Below are positions 1 through 7,774 of a stretch of 37,677 nt of DNA, piece by piece. The stretch covers positions 1 through 37,677 of the forward strand of contig JAAMXY010001178.1 in assembly GCA_019677205.1 (NCBI GenBank), given 5' to 3'. A program made the position numbers and the translations under genes. How positions within the stretch are numbered: the first letter of the stretch is position 1; every line of letters starts with the position of its first letter. The notes beneath the pieces are model-generated. The model was not told the DNA's origin and searched no databases. It worked only from the letters and a program-made list of their open reading frames with translations. Origin of the DNA: Pinguiococcus pyrenoidosus. Its lineage: Eukaryota; Sar; Pinguiophyceae; Pinguiochrysidales; Pinguiochrysidaceae.

Positions 1-1
1 C

Positions 2-481
2 TTCTTCATGCAGATGCGCTCCAAGTTCGTCGCTCCCGAGGCCAGCATCTACTACTTCAGTGTGCAGTGGCCGGAGAGCGCTCTGAGCTGGGGAGACTTC
101 CGTGGATCTGTGCTGGGCCCGACGGATCCCTCGACGGCGCCGGCAGACAGCATCCGCGGCCTGATCCTCGCGCAGTGGGAGGCGCTTGGGCTCAAGTCGG
201 AGCCGAACACGGGCGACAATGGCGTCCACGCCAGCGCGTCCCCGTTCGAGGGCCTCGCCGAGCGCATGAACTGGCTTGGCGTGAGCGTCGCGGACGACGC
301 CTTCGGCAAAACTCTGATGGACGCCGGCATTCCGGAGGATACGATTCTTGCATGGTCCAAGGACCCACGCGTGACCTACACGGTAGATGGTGAAGAGGTC
401 TCCGCGTCCCTCTTCGATTCCCTGGAGGACATGAACACGTCCCCCTGTCTGTCGAAGGCAAAGACCATTGCAGGGATTTGA
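2..481 (+). CDS. Nucleoside diphosphate kinase-like protein, 3' part
   Basis: The frame is open from base 2 and ends at TGA 479-481, so the 5' end lies outside the window. The segment GSVLGPTDPSTAPADSIRG matches the NDK stretch that runs G(A/P)T(D/N)P..A.P.(T/S)IRG. NGVHASASPFEGLAERMNWLG matches N.(V/I)HGSDS.E.AE.EI..W, and places the phosphate-accepting histidine at the codon at 227-229. NDP kinases move the gamma phosphate of ATP to other NDPs through a phosphohistidine. The usual HGSDS is HASAS here, and about 60 residues follow the domain (DAFGKTLMDAG... to the stop). It is therefore a divergent member, perhaps a multidomain or flagellar type, rather than the housekeeping enzyme. The N-terminal lysine region of the fold is off the window, so activity cannot be judged. 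Confidence 0.72.
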   Translation, partial: FFMQMRSKFVAPEASIYYFSVQWPESALSWGDFRGSVLGPTDPSTAPADSIRGLILAQWEALGLKSEPNTGDNGVHASASPFEGLAERMNWLGVSVADDAFGKTLMDAGIPEDTILAWSKDPRVTYTVDGEEVSASLFDSLEDMNTSPCLSKAKTIAGI

Positions 482-710
482 GGTACTCGGTTGGCCTCTC
501 CAAGAAGGTTGCAAACGTTTAAGGCAGCAGGCTCTTCAGAGACTCTGAAGCTTTCGCCTCACTGGTTTACCGACAAGGACGCGTTCGATTGTCTTTCATC
601 TCCGTCTGCGACCCCCTGCATTGTTTATCATTCGTCTAGGCTACACAACACGCGTCCATTCCAGGCGGAGAGGGGTCCTGAAGACGAGCCTGTAGCCTGC
701 TCGAGATGGC

Positions 711-1117
711 CTAAAGGTTCAGCACGACGCCACGCTCATTGAGAACTTGTGAGAAACAAAAGCAACAGGAACAAGTGGCATCGACGGTTCGAACCTCTGC
801 AGTGACCTCCGGCTTGGGTGACACGAATTCGCACTCGACTGTGCCGGGGCTGGGGCCTGTCACAATCAGAAACTGCCCTCCATTTGCGTTCACCGGGAAC
901 TTTGAGAGCACGGCTTCGCTTCCAATCGGCACACGAAACCTGGCGTGAGTCCGGCCATCTGAGGTCTACGACCACCGAATCTCGCGTTAGATGGCGACAT
1001 CACAGTGACTCCGCGGACCCCAAACTCAAGAAGAGGATAGACCGGAATGCTTTGACGACTTCTACAGCACCTGGGGAAGAAGCTCCCACGTCACGGTGTT
1101 CACCGACTCGCTAACAT
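711..1117 (-). other. Coding-like exons downstream of the hydrolase, gene model unresolved
   Basis: The minus strand from 965 to 711 reads as an 85-codon exon starting TSDGRTHARFRVPIGSEAVL and ending at a stop at 711. It has hydrophobic/polar alternation and lacks the arginine and cysteine excess of shadow frames. A good acceptor lies at 966-967 (GTAG), with a CTAAC branch-like motif about 20 nt upstream. A preceding piece (about 1049-1019, reading IPVYPLLEFG) joins it in frame across a 53-nt intron at 966-1018. These exons may be a C-terminal extension of the hydrolase gene at 1111-2100, through an alternative donor near its end. They may also be a small separate gene starting at ATG 1117-1115, which overlaps the hydrolase stop. 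I do not recognise the domain. The rest of 482-1110 shows nothing else. Confidence 0.3.
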
Positions 1118-2100
1118 CGGCTTCCTGCTCCTGCTCGCAAATTGACATAAACAGGTATTCGGCGGTTTAGCGGGGGAGCCCACAGGCTTGAGACATCCTC
1201 GATGCGATGGTGAAAGGCACCGACCTCGTCTTGCTTTTCTCCCCCAACGACGTTCCCCGCCAAGGCTGCGGTGATGGAAGCTGCAAACTCGAGAATCTGC
1301 TTGCGGACCGCGGGGCTGAAGTCGTGATCTGTAGCAGCGCGATGCTCAAATGTTCTGCAATCTTTCCCTTAAGAACGATGACATTGTTCTCACCTAGGAA
1401 TTGATGCTCCAGAAATCGAATGTGTGCACTCGGGCGAAGCTTCTTGAGTTGCTCGAAGGTCTCCCGCCCGTAGTCGACGTCCACCACGAGGTCGCTGTTG
1501 CCGTGAATCATCATGATGTCTAGAAGAATTCGACAGCGCCCGAGTCATCTCCTGGCAACTGATCGCAGGTAGCATTCGAAGACATCGCACACACAGGATC
1601 TCACCATCGGTTTGACCAGGCCCCTCCGTCTGATACGCCACACTGTCGCGGGCGAGAAAGGAACCGACGCTGAAGACGCCCGCAAGTCGATGCGAAAGCA
1701 ATGCTGAGCACGCCAAGGCCAGGCCCCCTCCCATGGAGAAGCCTCCCACGACTGTATTCGTGACGGGGACCTGAAGCTGCGCACAGGCGTCTCGAATCTG
1801 CTCTTCCACCATCGCAATCGACGCCGACAGTCCCGCGGTGTCTTCCGGGCTCTCTGGCCCCAAGGTTTGGCGGTCGTGCCACACATGCATTTCCTCGCCA
1901 TCCGCGAGGCTATACGGACGCTCGGGCGCGGTGGGGAAAAGCAGCTGCCATCCAAGACCGCGTAGCTTGGTAGTCAGGGAGGGGCCAACAAGACTCCGAA
2001 AGTCGTCTCCATTGGATCCGCTCCCGTGCAGCAGAATCATCACACCGAGCGCCCTGGTCTCTCCATTGCCTCTTGGATCCTCCTGACTATCGAAGTCCAT
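1111..2100 (-). CDS. Acyl-protein thioesterase/carboxylesterase-type alpha/beta hydrolase
   Basis: The exons are 2100-1605, 1519-1394 and 1328-1111, with introns of 85 and 65 nt (GTGAG...TTCTAG and GTGAG...CTACAG). The joined frame is 279 aa. The family (Abhydrolase_2) removes acyl groups from S-acylated proteins or lysophospholipids. The oxyanion-loop segment LLHGSGSNGDDF is near residue 23. The nucleophile elbow GFSMGG has Ser122. The acid Asp175 is in IHGNSDLVV, and His209 is in DHDFSPAV, so the catalytic triad is complete only after splicing. Both joins restore family motifs, which strongly supports them. The length exceeds the usual 220-230 aa. The tail after about residue 230 is not conserved, and the 3' end may be spliced onto the coding-like sequence further down (711-1117). 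It diverges from the methyltransferase gene across about 430 bp. Confidence 0.82.
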
Positions 2101-2530
2101 CGCTGGGACTCTTAGAATGACGGAGGTGAAGACTTTCCGCCTCGAAGCGCACTTTCAGAACGAAGAGCCGAAAGGATCGGGAGGATTTTGAAGCGTCGGA
2201 GTGGCCTACAAGGGAACATCCAAGCCACACGCCATTCTGTTCTTGCCACTGCTTCACTAGGATAGCCACTGCGGTGCTCAAACCCCCCAAAAGTAGTAAC
2301 AGAAGTCTTTGCGGCGTCTCGCGCGCCCTCTCTCGTGTGACAGATAGACAGCGCCGGAGGACAGACAAAATCTGTGGTCGACGGAAGCGACGCGCGCCTG
2401 TGTTGCGCGTCTCGTGCATTGGACACCGCCGCTAGGCTCCAGCGTGCTGAGAAGAGCATTCATGAGCGTGTCGATGCAGAGAGGGAGCTTGTACCCATTT
2501 GCTTTAGCACAACTCTGCACCTGAACGCCG
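2101..2530. promoter_or_regulatory. Divergent intergenic region
   Basis: This 430-bp gap separates the start codons of the hydrolase (minus) and the methyltransferase (plus), so it must hold both promoters. I see no TATA box, no convincing repeat and no RNA gene. Long frames on the minus strand here are arginine- and serine-rich and look like shadows or noise. Confidence 0.4.
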
Positions 2531-3620
2531 ATGCTCGGTTCCGATGAAAGAGATGCGCGGAGCTCCGACGAGGATGTCGGGAAGTGCGGACTGTCCTTTG
2601 GCTGGGATGCACGCGGAGAGGAGGTCCTCCTGATGCATCGTCCGAATGGTGACGACAAGAGCGCCGCAGAACCGTACAAAGGAGAGAACAGGGTGGTCAT
2701 GATGGAATGGGAAAAGCCTTACATGGTGAGATAGCCAACACAAACAAGCGACAAGCGCTGCACGGAACGCCAGACTTACTTTACGAAATTTGGTGCTGCA
2801 CTACCAGGAAGCACTGGTGGAAGCGTTGCGGCTCTCCCCGCGAGACGATGTGCTGGAGATCGGCTTTGGCTGTGGATACAGCGCTTTGGCGATCCTGGAT
2901 GCTTCTCCGAGGAGTCATTGCATCATCGAATGCGATCCAGTGGTGCTTCGGCGGGCTCGAAGGTGCGGCAGCGAGTCTAGAGAGGGACAGCTTGCCGACG
3001 GGGACTCAATGTTGACATTTTCGCAATGGTATGACGTGATACACAGGTTCGCCGAGTTTGGGGAGGTTTCCACTGTTGTGGAGGGAACCTGGCAAGCGGT
3101 TCTCGGCGGCACTGCGGATGTTGATGCCGACACTGATGCCGCGGAGGCTTTTCGAGGCGGAACAGGCTTCTCTGCGGTGTTTTATGACGACTTTCCGCTG
3201 CCGGTGGCCGATGCGGATCGCTCGGACCTTGCTGGGAGCAGAACTCGGTGGTGCTGGTTTCTGCGAGCGTTGCAGGAAGGAGGGCATCTTCGTCACGGCG
3301 CACGCGTAACGGGCTACCTCGCACGGCCGCTCGAGCCGCTGGAGTTGGAGGAGATACGTCGACGAGGCTTTGTCGTCGCTTCCATGCAGACTACGGATGT
3401 CTCGCCAAGTCCGCTGTGTCCGTACTTCCGGGAAAGCCAGATGTACATCCCGGTCTTCGCTTATCAAGGAGGACGAAAGCCCAGCGATGGTTCCGAAGCG
3501 GATCACGCATCGTTGGATCAGGGAACAGTGGATGTAGATCGGCCCAGGGAGAAGCGATCGTCGCTAGCAGAGCAGCGGGACTCGGACCCCAAGCGGCGGC
3601 GTGGCGAGGAAGGCGCGTGA
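2531..3620 (+). CDS. Guanidinoacetate/arginine N-methyltransferase-like (GAMT/RMT2 type)
   Basis: Two exons, 2531-2725 and 2808-3620, flank an 82-nt intron (GTGAG...ACCAG). They give 335 aa. Class I SAM methyltransferase features run in order. MMEWEKPYM ends exon 1 and matches the GAMT/RMT2 motif (M..WE.PYM). Motif I is VLEIGFGCGYSA, residues 80-91. The acidic strand is IIECDPVVL near 104. Then come VVEGTWQAVLGG, AVFYDDFPLP in the motif II/DTY position, and a long Leu-rich C-terminal strand region. The splice joins ATG of WEKPYM to GAAGCACTGGTG, giving the expected helix before motif I. The last 60 residues are charged and low in complexity (KRSSLAEQRDSDPKRRRGEEG), perhaps a nuclear-localisation tail. 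Substrate (guanidinoacetate or the delta-N of arginine in a protein) cannot be told from sequence. Confidence 0.75.
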
Positions 3621-4052
3621 ATGACTGTTTTGGAGCTTTGCTGCAGGTCTGAGCAAGTACCGCTACTTTACGGTGGATAGATGGCGCTTCCTGTATGCCC
3701 CCTCATTACCATGGTCACCCGACCACTTTGATTCTGACTCGGGAAGAGCAAGGCCCGCTTCATGATGATGGCGCGGAGTTGGTACCGTTCTGAATTTGGC
3801 GGAACCCTGTCCTGGCTTGCGCTTTTGTACTCTCGTCAAGCCGAGCTCCCCGGGTCGGGCCAAGCTCTCGCTTTTTCAAATTCGAATTTGTCCAATCGAA
3901 GCGCGGATAAATGCGGGACTTGGCCCTCTGATCCGATCCGGGATCATGCGGTGTGATGCAGGGCGGGTACTGCGTCTCTGCGCGATACTTGGCCAGAAAT
4001 GGGAGCGCTGGGCCAATCGCCTGCTCCACGATCACGGTTATACAAGAAGACG
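3621..4052. other. Intergenic, upstream of hypothetical gene
   Basis: About 430 bp with no supported gene. It holds a perfect 14-bp palindrome, CAAATTCGAATTTG, at 3877-3890. A palindrome of that size is expected about twice by chance in a window this long, so it is not significant alone. A TATA-like GGTTATACAAG lies at 4036-4046, just ahead of the next ATG. Confidence 0.35.
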
Positions 4053-4454
4053 ATGACGGCTATGCAGGCATCGCAAAGGCCTACTTCAAAAGCTCCGAGT
4101 CACGTGTCCGTCCCTTTGAACGGGAATGGATCGCTGGATCCTGCTCCCTACTTGGCTAATGCAGGCTTGGGCAACAGGCGGCTGAAGCTTCTCAACTTGC
4201 GGTTCCGTTTCGGATGGGTGACACCGCGAGCTTTCCTTCAGCAGCTGAGGGCTGGAGCCTCGGATACGTGGATCCTTGACTTGCCCTCCGTTGCGCCGCC
4301 TCTCGCACAGCCAAACAGCGATCCCCACGTTTCAAGACAAGTGAATCGACCTGACCAGCCGGAAGTTGGTGGCGTTTTGCTCCGCGAGGCCGAGCGTTCA
4401 GCATCAGAGAAACGTCGCGCAAGAGTACCCAAGGAACATTGGGCCCGTGCCTAG
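4053..4454 (+). CDS. Hypothetical protein
   Basis: A 133-codon frame from ATG 4053 to TAG 4452-4454; an in-frame ATG at 3999 would add 18 residues. I recognise no family. Composition is plausible for a real protein (GNRRLKLLNLRFRFGWVTPR, then a Pro/Ser-rich and a basic C-terminus) and codons mix freely at third positions. It may be the first exon of a longer gene continuing into the frame at 4651-5670, since both are on the same strand and only about 200 bp apart. I could not find a convincing donor/acceptor pair to join them. Confidence 0.35.
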   Translation: MTAMQASQRPTSKAPSHVSVPLNGNGSLDPAPYLANAGLGNRRLKLLNLRFRFGWVTPRAFLQQLRAGASDTWILDLPSVAPPLAQPNSDPHVSRQVNRPDQPEVGGVLLREAERSASEKRRARVPKEHWARA

Positions 4455-4650
4455 GTCGGGACGAGGTGTGCCCACTGCGCGTGACTTGCGTCGTGCAGAA
4501 AGCGCTAAGCGCGGAAGGCCGCATTCATGTGCATGCTTGAGAGCTACGGATTGATAGCGAAAGGGTCGCGCTAAGTAAGACGCGCTGCGGAAAGGCTTGG
4601 TGGGGTGGTCTCAAGCTTCATACGCTCGCGTAGAGCAGTTCGACGTGGCA

Positions 4651-5670
4651 ATGGCGGAGAGCAATGGACGCCGGAGGCAGCTCCGGTACCAGGCGGTTGT
4701 CTCCATAGATCCGAACGGACCAGCCTCTTTTCCGGCACAGGACTCGTTTTCCCTTGCCCGGAGAAGGGTGGCGATGATCCGACTCTTGCGCCCAGTATAC
4801 CTAGCGCAGCGCAAAGGCAACAGGCCATGTCCGCAGCGGGCGGCCCAAGAGGAGACGACGGGAAGCAGGAGGGCGTCCCCGCTAGCAGATCCCTCTGGAT
4901 GGGTGACGTCGTCATGCACGGATTCCGACTCGTGCTACTCGGCAGATGAAGATGACGTCGAATCACAGCTCCAGGCCGACTACGTGCGCCCCTCGCAGGC
5001 CCATGCGACAGTTTACGCCAAACTTACTGGATACGGCGCAAAGATGCAACCTTGCCACTCCAGCGTGACGAGCAGCGGCAGCCGAGGCGACGTAGACCGG
5101 AAAACCTTGGCAGCGCAAGCAACGGACATGAGGGCGGTGCTTCAAACCCTTCCCAAGGCGTTGCTTGGCCAGCTTTCAGATCTATACAGACAGCACAAAG
5201 AAGGCTTTATCAGCGAACGGGAGTTTGCGGTTGCGAAGACCATCGCGATCCGGCAGTACCTCGAGAAGCATGGTTCGCTCTCCAAGCAGGCATCAAAGTC
5301 TCAGTCCTCTCCACCCTTGAAGCAGACGAAGCCGGAAAGTGGAAACGGAGGCAAAGAGCGGCAAAGCTTGACAACAAGCTCGAAACCGATCCCAGAGACT
5401 CCTCGGCGGAGCGGTGGGCAGAGCATCGCCGATGGTGGAACGCTCGCAAAGAAGGAGACGAAAGCAAAAGTAGAAGGTGGCAAGTCCGGTGGCAAACACC
5501 AGAACTTACCACTTCCACTGAGCAAGGGAACGACAGCACCTGGCCCACCGGACAGGTCACGCAGCAGCCTGAACCATGCAGCAACTGGAGCGCCACCTAC
5601 CAAAAAGGATTTTGCAAAGCTGTTTTCAAAGAGAGACGCAGCTTATGAGAAGCCGCGCTTCTGTTCCTGA
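4651..5670 (+). CDS. Hypothetical protein with SHOCT-like helical segment
   Basis: The frame runs from ATG 4651 to TGA 5670, 339 aa, and is open upstream to a stop at 4576, so it could instead be an internal or terminal exon. The N-terminal third is not recognisable. An acidic/serine patch (CTDSDSCYSADEDD) follows. Around residues 160-205 there is a helical stretch, LLGQLSDLYRQHKEGFISER followed by EFAVAKTIAIRQYL. It resembles the short L..L...G.I...EF...K motif seen in SHOCT domains, often found at the ends of unrelated proteins. The C-terminal 150 residues are Lys/Ser/Pro-rich and probably disordered. It converges with the Asp/Lys-rich gene at 5898. Confidence 0.45.
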   Translation: MAESNGRRRQLRYQAVVSIDPNGPASFPAQDSFSLARRRVAMIRLLRPVYLAQRKGNRPCPQRAAQEETTGSRRASPLADPSGWVTSSCTDSDSCYSADEDDVESQLQADYVRPSQAHATVYAKLTGYGAKMQPCHSSVTSSGSRGDVDRKTLAAQATDMRAVLQTLPKALLGQLSDLYRQHKEGFISEREFAVAKTIAIRQYLEKHGSLSKQASKSQSSPPLKQTKPESGNGGKERQSLTTSSKPIPETPRRSGGQSIADGGTLAKKETKAKVEGGKSGGKHQNLPLPLSKGTTAPGPPDRSRSSLNHAATGAPPTKKDFAKLFSKRDAAYEKPRFCS

Positions 5671-5748
5671 AGCGCGGCACGGGCATTGTGTACAGGTGTT
5701 TGTCAATGCAACGAGGATACGGATCCCAATCGGATCCACCAAGTGGGT

Positions 5749-5826
5749 GTGAGTGACAGAGTGAGTGACACAGAGAGGGAGAGAGAGAGAACAAGAGAGA
5801 CAGAGACAGAGAGAGACAGAGAGAGG
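5749..5826. repeat. (GA)n-rich microsatellite
   Basis: An imperfect GAGA/GACA tract between two convergent genes, in which runs such as GAGAGAGAGA alternate with GACAGAGACA. It lies in the 228-bp 3'-3' gap 5671-5897, which holds no other feature. Confidence 0.8.
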
Positions 5827-5897
5827 CTCCCTTGTAACTTCTACCGCTATGGACGCGAAGCAGAAATTCTGGCGTACAACAGCAACAAAATTTGCCA

Positions 5898-6805
5898 TCA
5901 GGTGCTCGTCGTCTTCTTCTTTCGTTTCTTCTTGAGTGGTTCCTGAGCATCTGATTCTCGCACCACTGTCCGCTTCTTCTTTTCCCTTGTCCTCTTTCGC
6001 TTGCCAGCGTCTCCTTTCGCGGAAGTGCTTTCGGCCTCTCCTCCTTCAGGATTTGCCGAATCGGCGGACCTTTCCAGTGCGAGTGCGGTCGTTCCTCCTT
6101 TCGTTTTCGCGCCAGCCTTTTTCTTGGACTTTTTCCCCTCGGGTTTCGAGGCCTCGGGTCTAGAGGCCTTGGTCGCAGCGCCCTCAACAACGGAGCCGTT
6201 CTTCAGCTTGTCTACCTTGCCATTTGTCTTGTGCGCGGATTCGTCGTCGGCTGTTTCCAAAGACTTCTTGCTTCGCTTCGCCCTTTTGCTCTTCTTGACC
6301 GGCGATCGTTGGTCCTCGCCAGACTGCTCCTGCGCAGCAGCAGACTTCTTCCTCTTCTTCGGCCTCTCCACCACGGCAACGTTCTCCACAGCGCTCGACT
6401 TGCTTGCACCATTGCCCTTACAACCACTGGCTTCTTCAACGGCGGGCTTCGCCTTCTCCGCGGCCTTTTTCTTGTTCTTCTTCTTGTTCTTCTTTGTATT
6501 GGCGGTCTCACTTGCATCAGCGGCCTTGGACCGCTTCTTTTGCGACTCCTTCTTTCTCTTCTTCTCTCCCTTCTTGCCAACCTTCTTCTCTGGCTTTGAA
6601 CCTTTGCTAGCATCCTCGTCGTCGTCGTCGTCGTCGTCGTCATCGTCGTCGTCCTCAAACGTTTTCCGACCGTGTCCTGCTCTTACAAATCTGGCGTACA
6701 GCGCTGCCAAACAGCACTTAGAAGGATGTTCAGCAATCGAATGCATCGTCGAAACGCACCATTCTTGGGCAGGCCATTATCCACTGTGATGAGTGTCTGA
6801 CTCAT
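5898..6805 (-). CDS. Asp/Lys-rich low-complexity protein, probably nucleolar
   Basis: Two exons, 6805-6760 and 6703-5898, are separated by a 56-nt intron (GTGCGT...TTGGCAG, with TTCTAAG as a likely branch site). The protein is 283 aa. It begins MSQTLITVDNGLPKN, continues ALYARFVRAGHGRKTFE, then has a run of 12 aspartates and about 220 residues of Lys/Ala/Ser/Glu clusters (KKRKK, KKNKKK, KKSKRAKRSKK) to a basic end. The start is chosen because splicing gives a compact conserved-looking 32-residue head. The unspliced frame would start at an ATG inside the intron. Acidic runs alternating with lysine clusters are typical of nucleolar and ribosome-assembly factors. I know no family for the head. 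The Asp run is encoded by a GAC/GAT trinucleotide repeat, probably length-variable. Confidence 0.65.
6614..6652. repeat. Coding trinucleotide repeat (poly-Asp)
   Basis: On the plus strand TCG/CGT units repeat without break apart from one CAT. On the minus strand they encode the aspartate run of the gene at 5898-6805. Confidence 0.85.
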
Positions 6806-7338
6806 GAACGATCTCAGTCCCAAACCGCCCTGTGAGGTCGGGAAACCATTGAAAAGTGGCAGCAGCGATGAAACAAACGGCAGGGAAACCCACCACTCTG
6901 CCACGCGGAGCCAGTTTTGCCAGCGTCTCTGACAGCGAAGTGAGCTTCACGTGCTCCATGTTTCAGACCTCGCGCCCCGGAGAGGGCCGCAAGCCGCAGA
7001 AGATCGAGGAAAACACAGAAACGAGGCAGAAGGGACGCGGTGTGTGAGCGAAGCCGTGACAGATGGATATCTCGCGGTCCGTCCGTCCAAAGTCTCGTTC
7101 AGTTTCGAGATATCAACAAAATCGATAGGCAAAGATTTTTTGAAAGTAAATAGTTCATTAAAGTATTTCATGTATATCATGATAATATATTTGTAAAAAT
7201 TCGTGATAATATAGAAGACGCCAAGACGTTCCAGTTTCAATACTTTAAAATAGATGGAGGTGCCTGCGCACTGCGCGAAAGAGCAAACGCTTTGCACTCC
7301 ATCTGCGCGCGTTCGGGGTCTCTCCTGGAGCTGTTGAC
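6806..7338. promoter_or_regulatory. Divergent promoter region with an AT-rich island
   Basis: This 533-bp region separates two divergent start codons. About 7128-7220 is strikingly AT-rich for this window (long A/T runs, TATATCATGATAATATA) with sharp edges. The rest has ordinary composition. The island could be a core promoter element, a replication-type AT element or a small organelle-DNA insertion. Confidence 0.45.
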
Positions 7339-7679
7339 ATGGCGAGCGGATTTTCCATCAATGGCGGCGAGTCGCGGTGTTTTGCTTTTGTGAAGACCTA
7401 TGTGGACTGCCTGGTTCGTCATGCGTTTGTGTCGTCTTTCCGCTTTTCGTATCGGCCTCTTCATCCTAGCTCACGAGCTTCTCACGACCCTCGACGCAGC
7501 GAAAGGCCAACACGGAGGAGAAGCTGGGCGAATGCTTCGACTACCGGGATGACTACTTCGAGTGCCTGCACCACAAGGAGGAGTTTCGCAGGATAGCTGC
7601 CATCAACAAGGAGATCGAACGCCAAAAGGCAGCCAAAGCGGCCGCTGGCTCACCAGCTGCTGCGAGCGCTGGGCACTGA
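7339..7679 (+). CDS. NDUFS5: Mitochondrial complex I subunit NDUFS5 (15 kDa, twin CX9C)
   Basis: Two exons, 7339-7413 and 7500-7679, flank an 86-nt intron (GTTCGT...GACGCAG). The spliced protein is 84 aa. It contains two CX9C motifs, C-FAFVKTYVD-C and C-FDYRDDYFE-C. They are separated by 12 residues, exactly the spacing of the animal NDUFS5 subunit as I recall it. The second is followed by the family-like tail HHKEEFRRIAAINKEIERQ. The protein is an accessory subunit of NADH:ubiquinone oxidoreductase, on the intermembrane-space side of the membrane arm. Twin CX9C proteins are imported and oxidised by the Mia40 disulfide relay, so no cleaved presequence is expected and none is seen. The donor is weak (GTTCGT), but the cysteine spacing fixes the join. 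Confidence 0.88.
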
Positions 7680-7774
7680 CATGGAAGCAGCTGAGGCCTT
7701 TGCGCTGTCCGGATGAGAGTTCACTGAGATCGTTTCGGCGTCCACTCCAGTCTCGACAAGCACCCCACGGAAGC
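7680..7774. other. Short 3'-3' gap
   Basis: Ninety-five bases separate NDUFS5 from the last exon of the minus-strand gene. If that gene instead stops at 8058, the gap is 378 bp and contains an uninterrupted minus-strand frame that looks coding. Confidence 0.4.

Noticed and set aside
3877-3890. 14-bp palindrome CAAATTCGAATTTG as a regulatory site
   Set aside because: About two palindromes of this length are expected by chance in the window.
6231-6610. Leu/Ser-rich plus-strand frames resembling a membrane protein
   Set aside because: They are the antisense of Lys-rich coding sequence, which gives artificial Leu/Phe runs.
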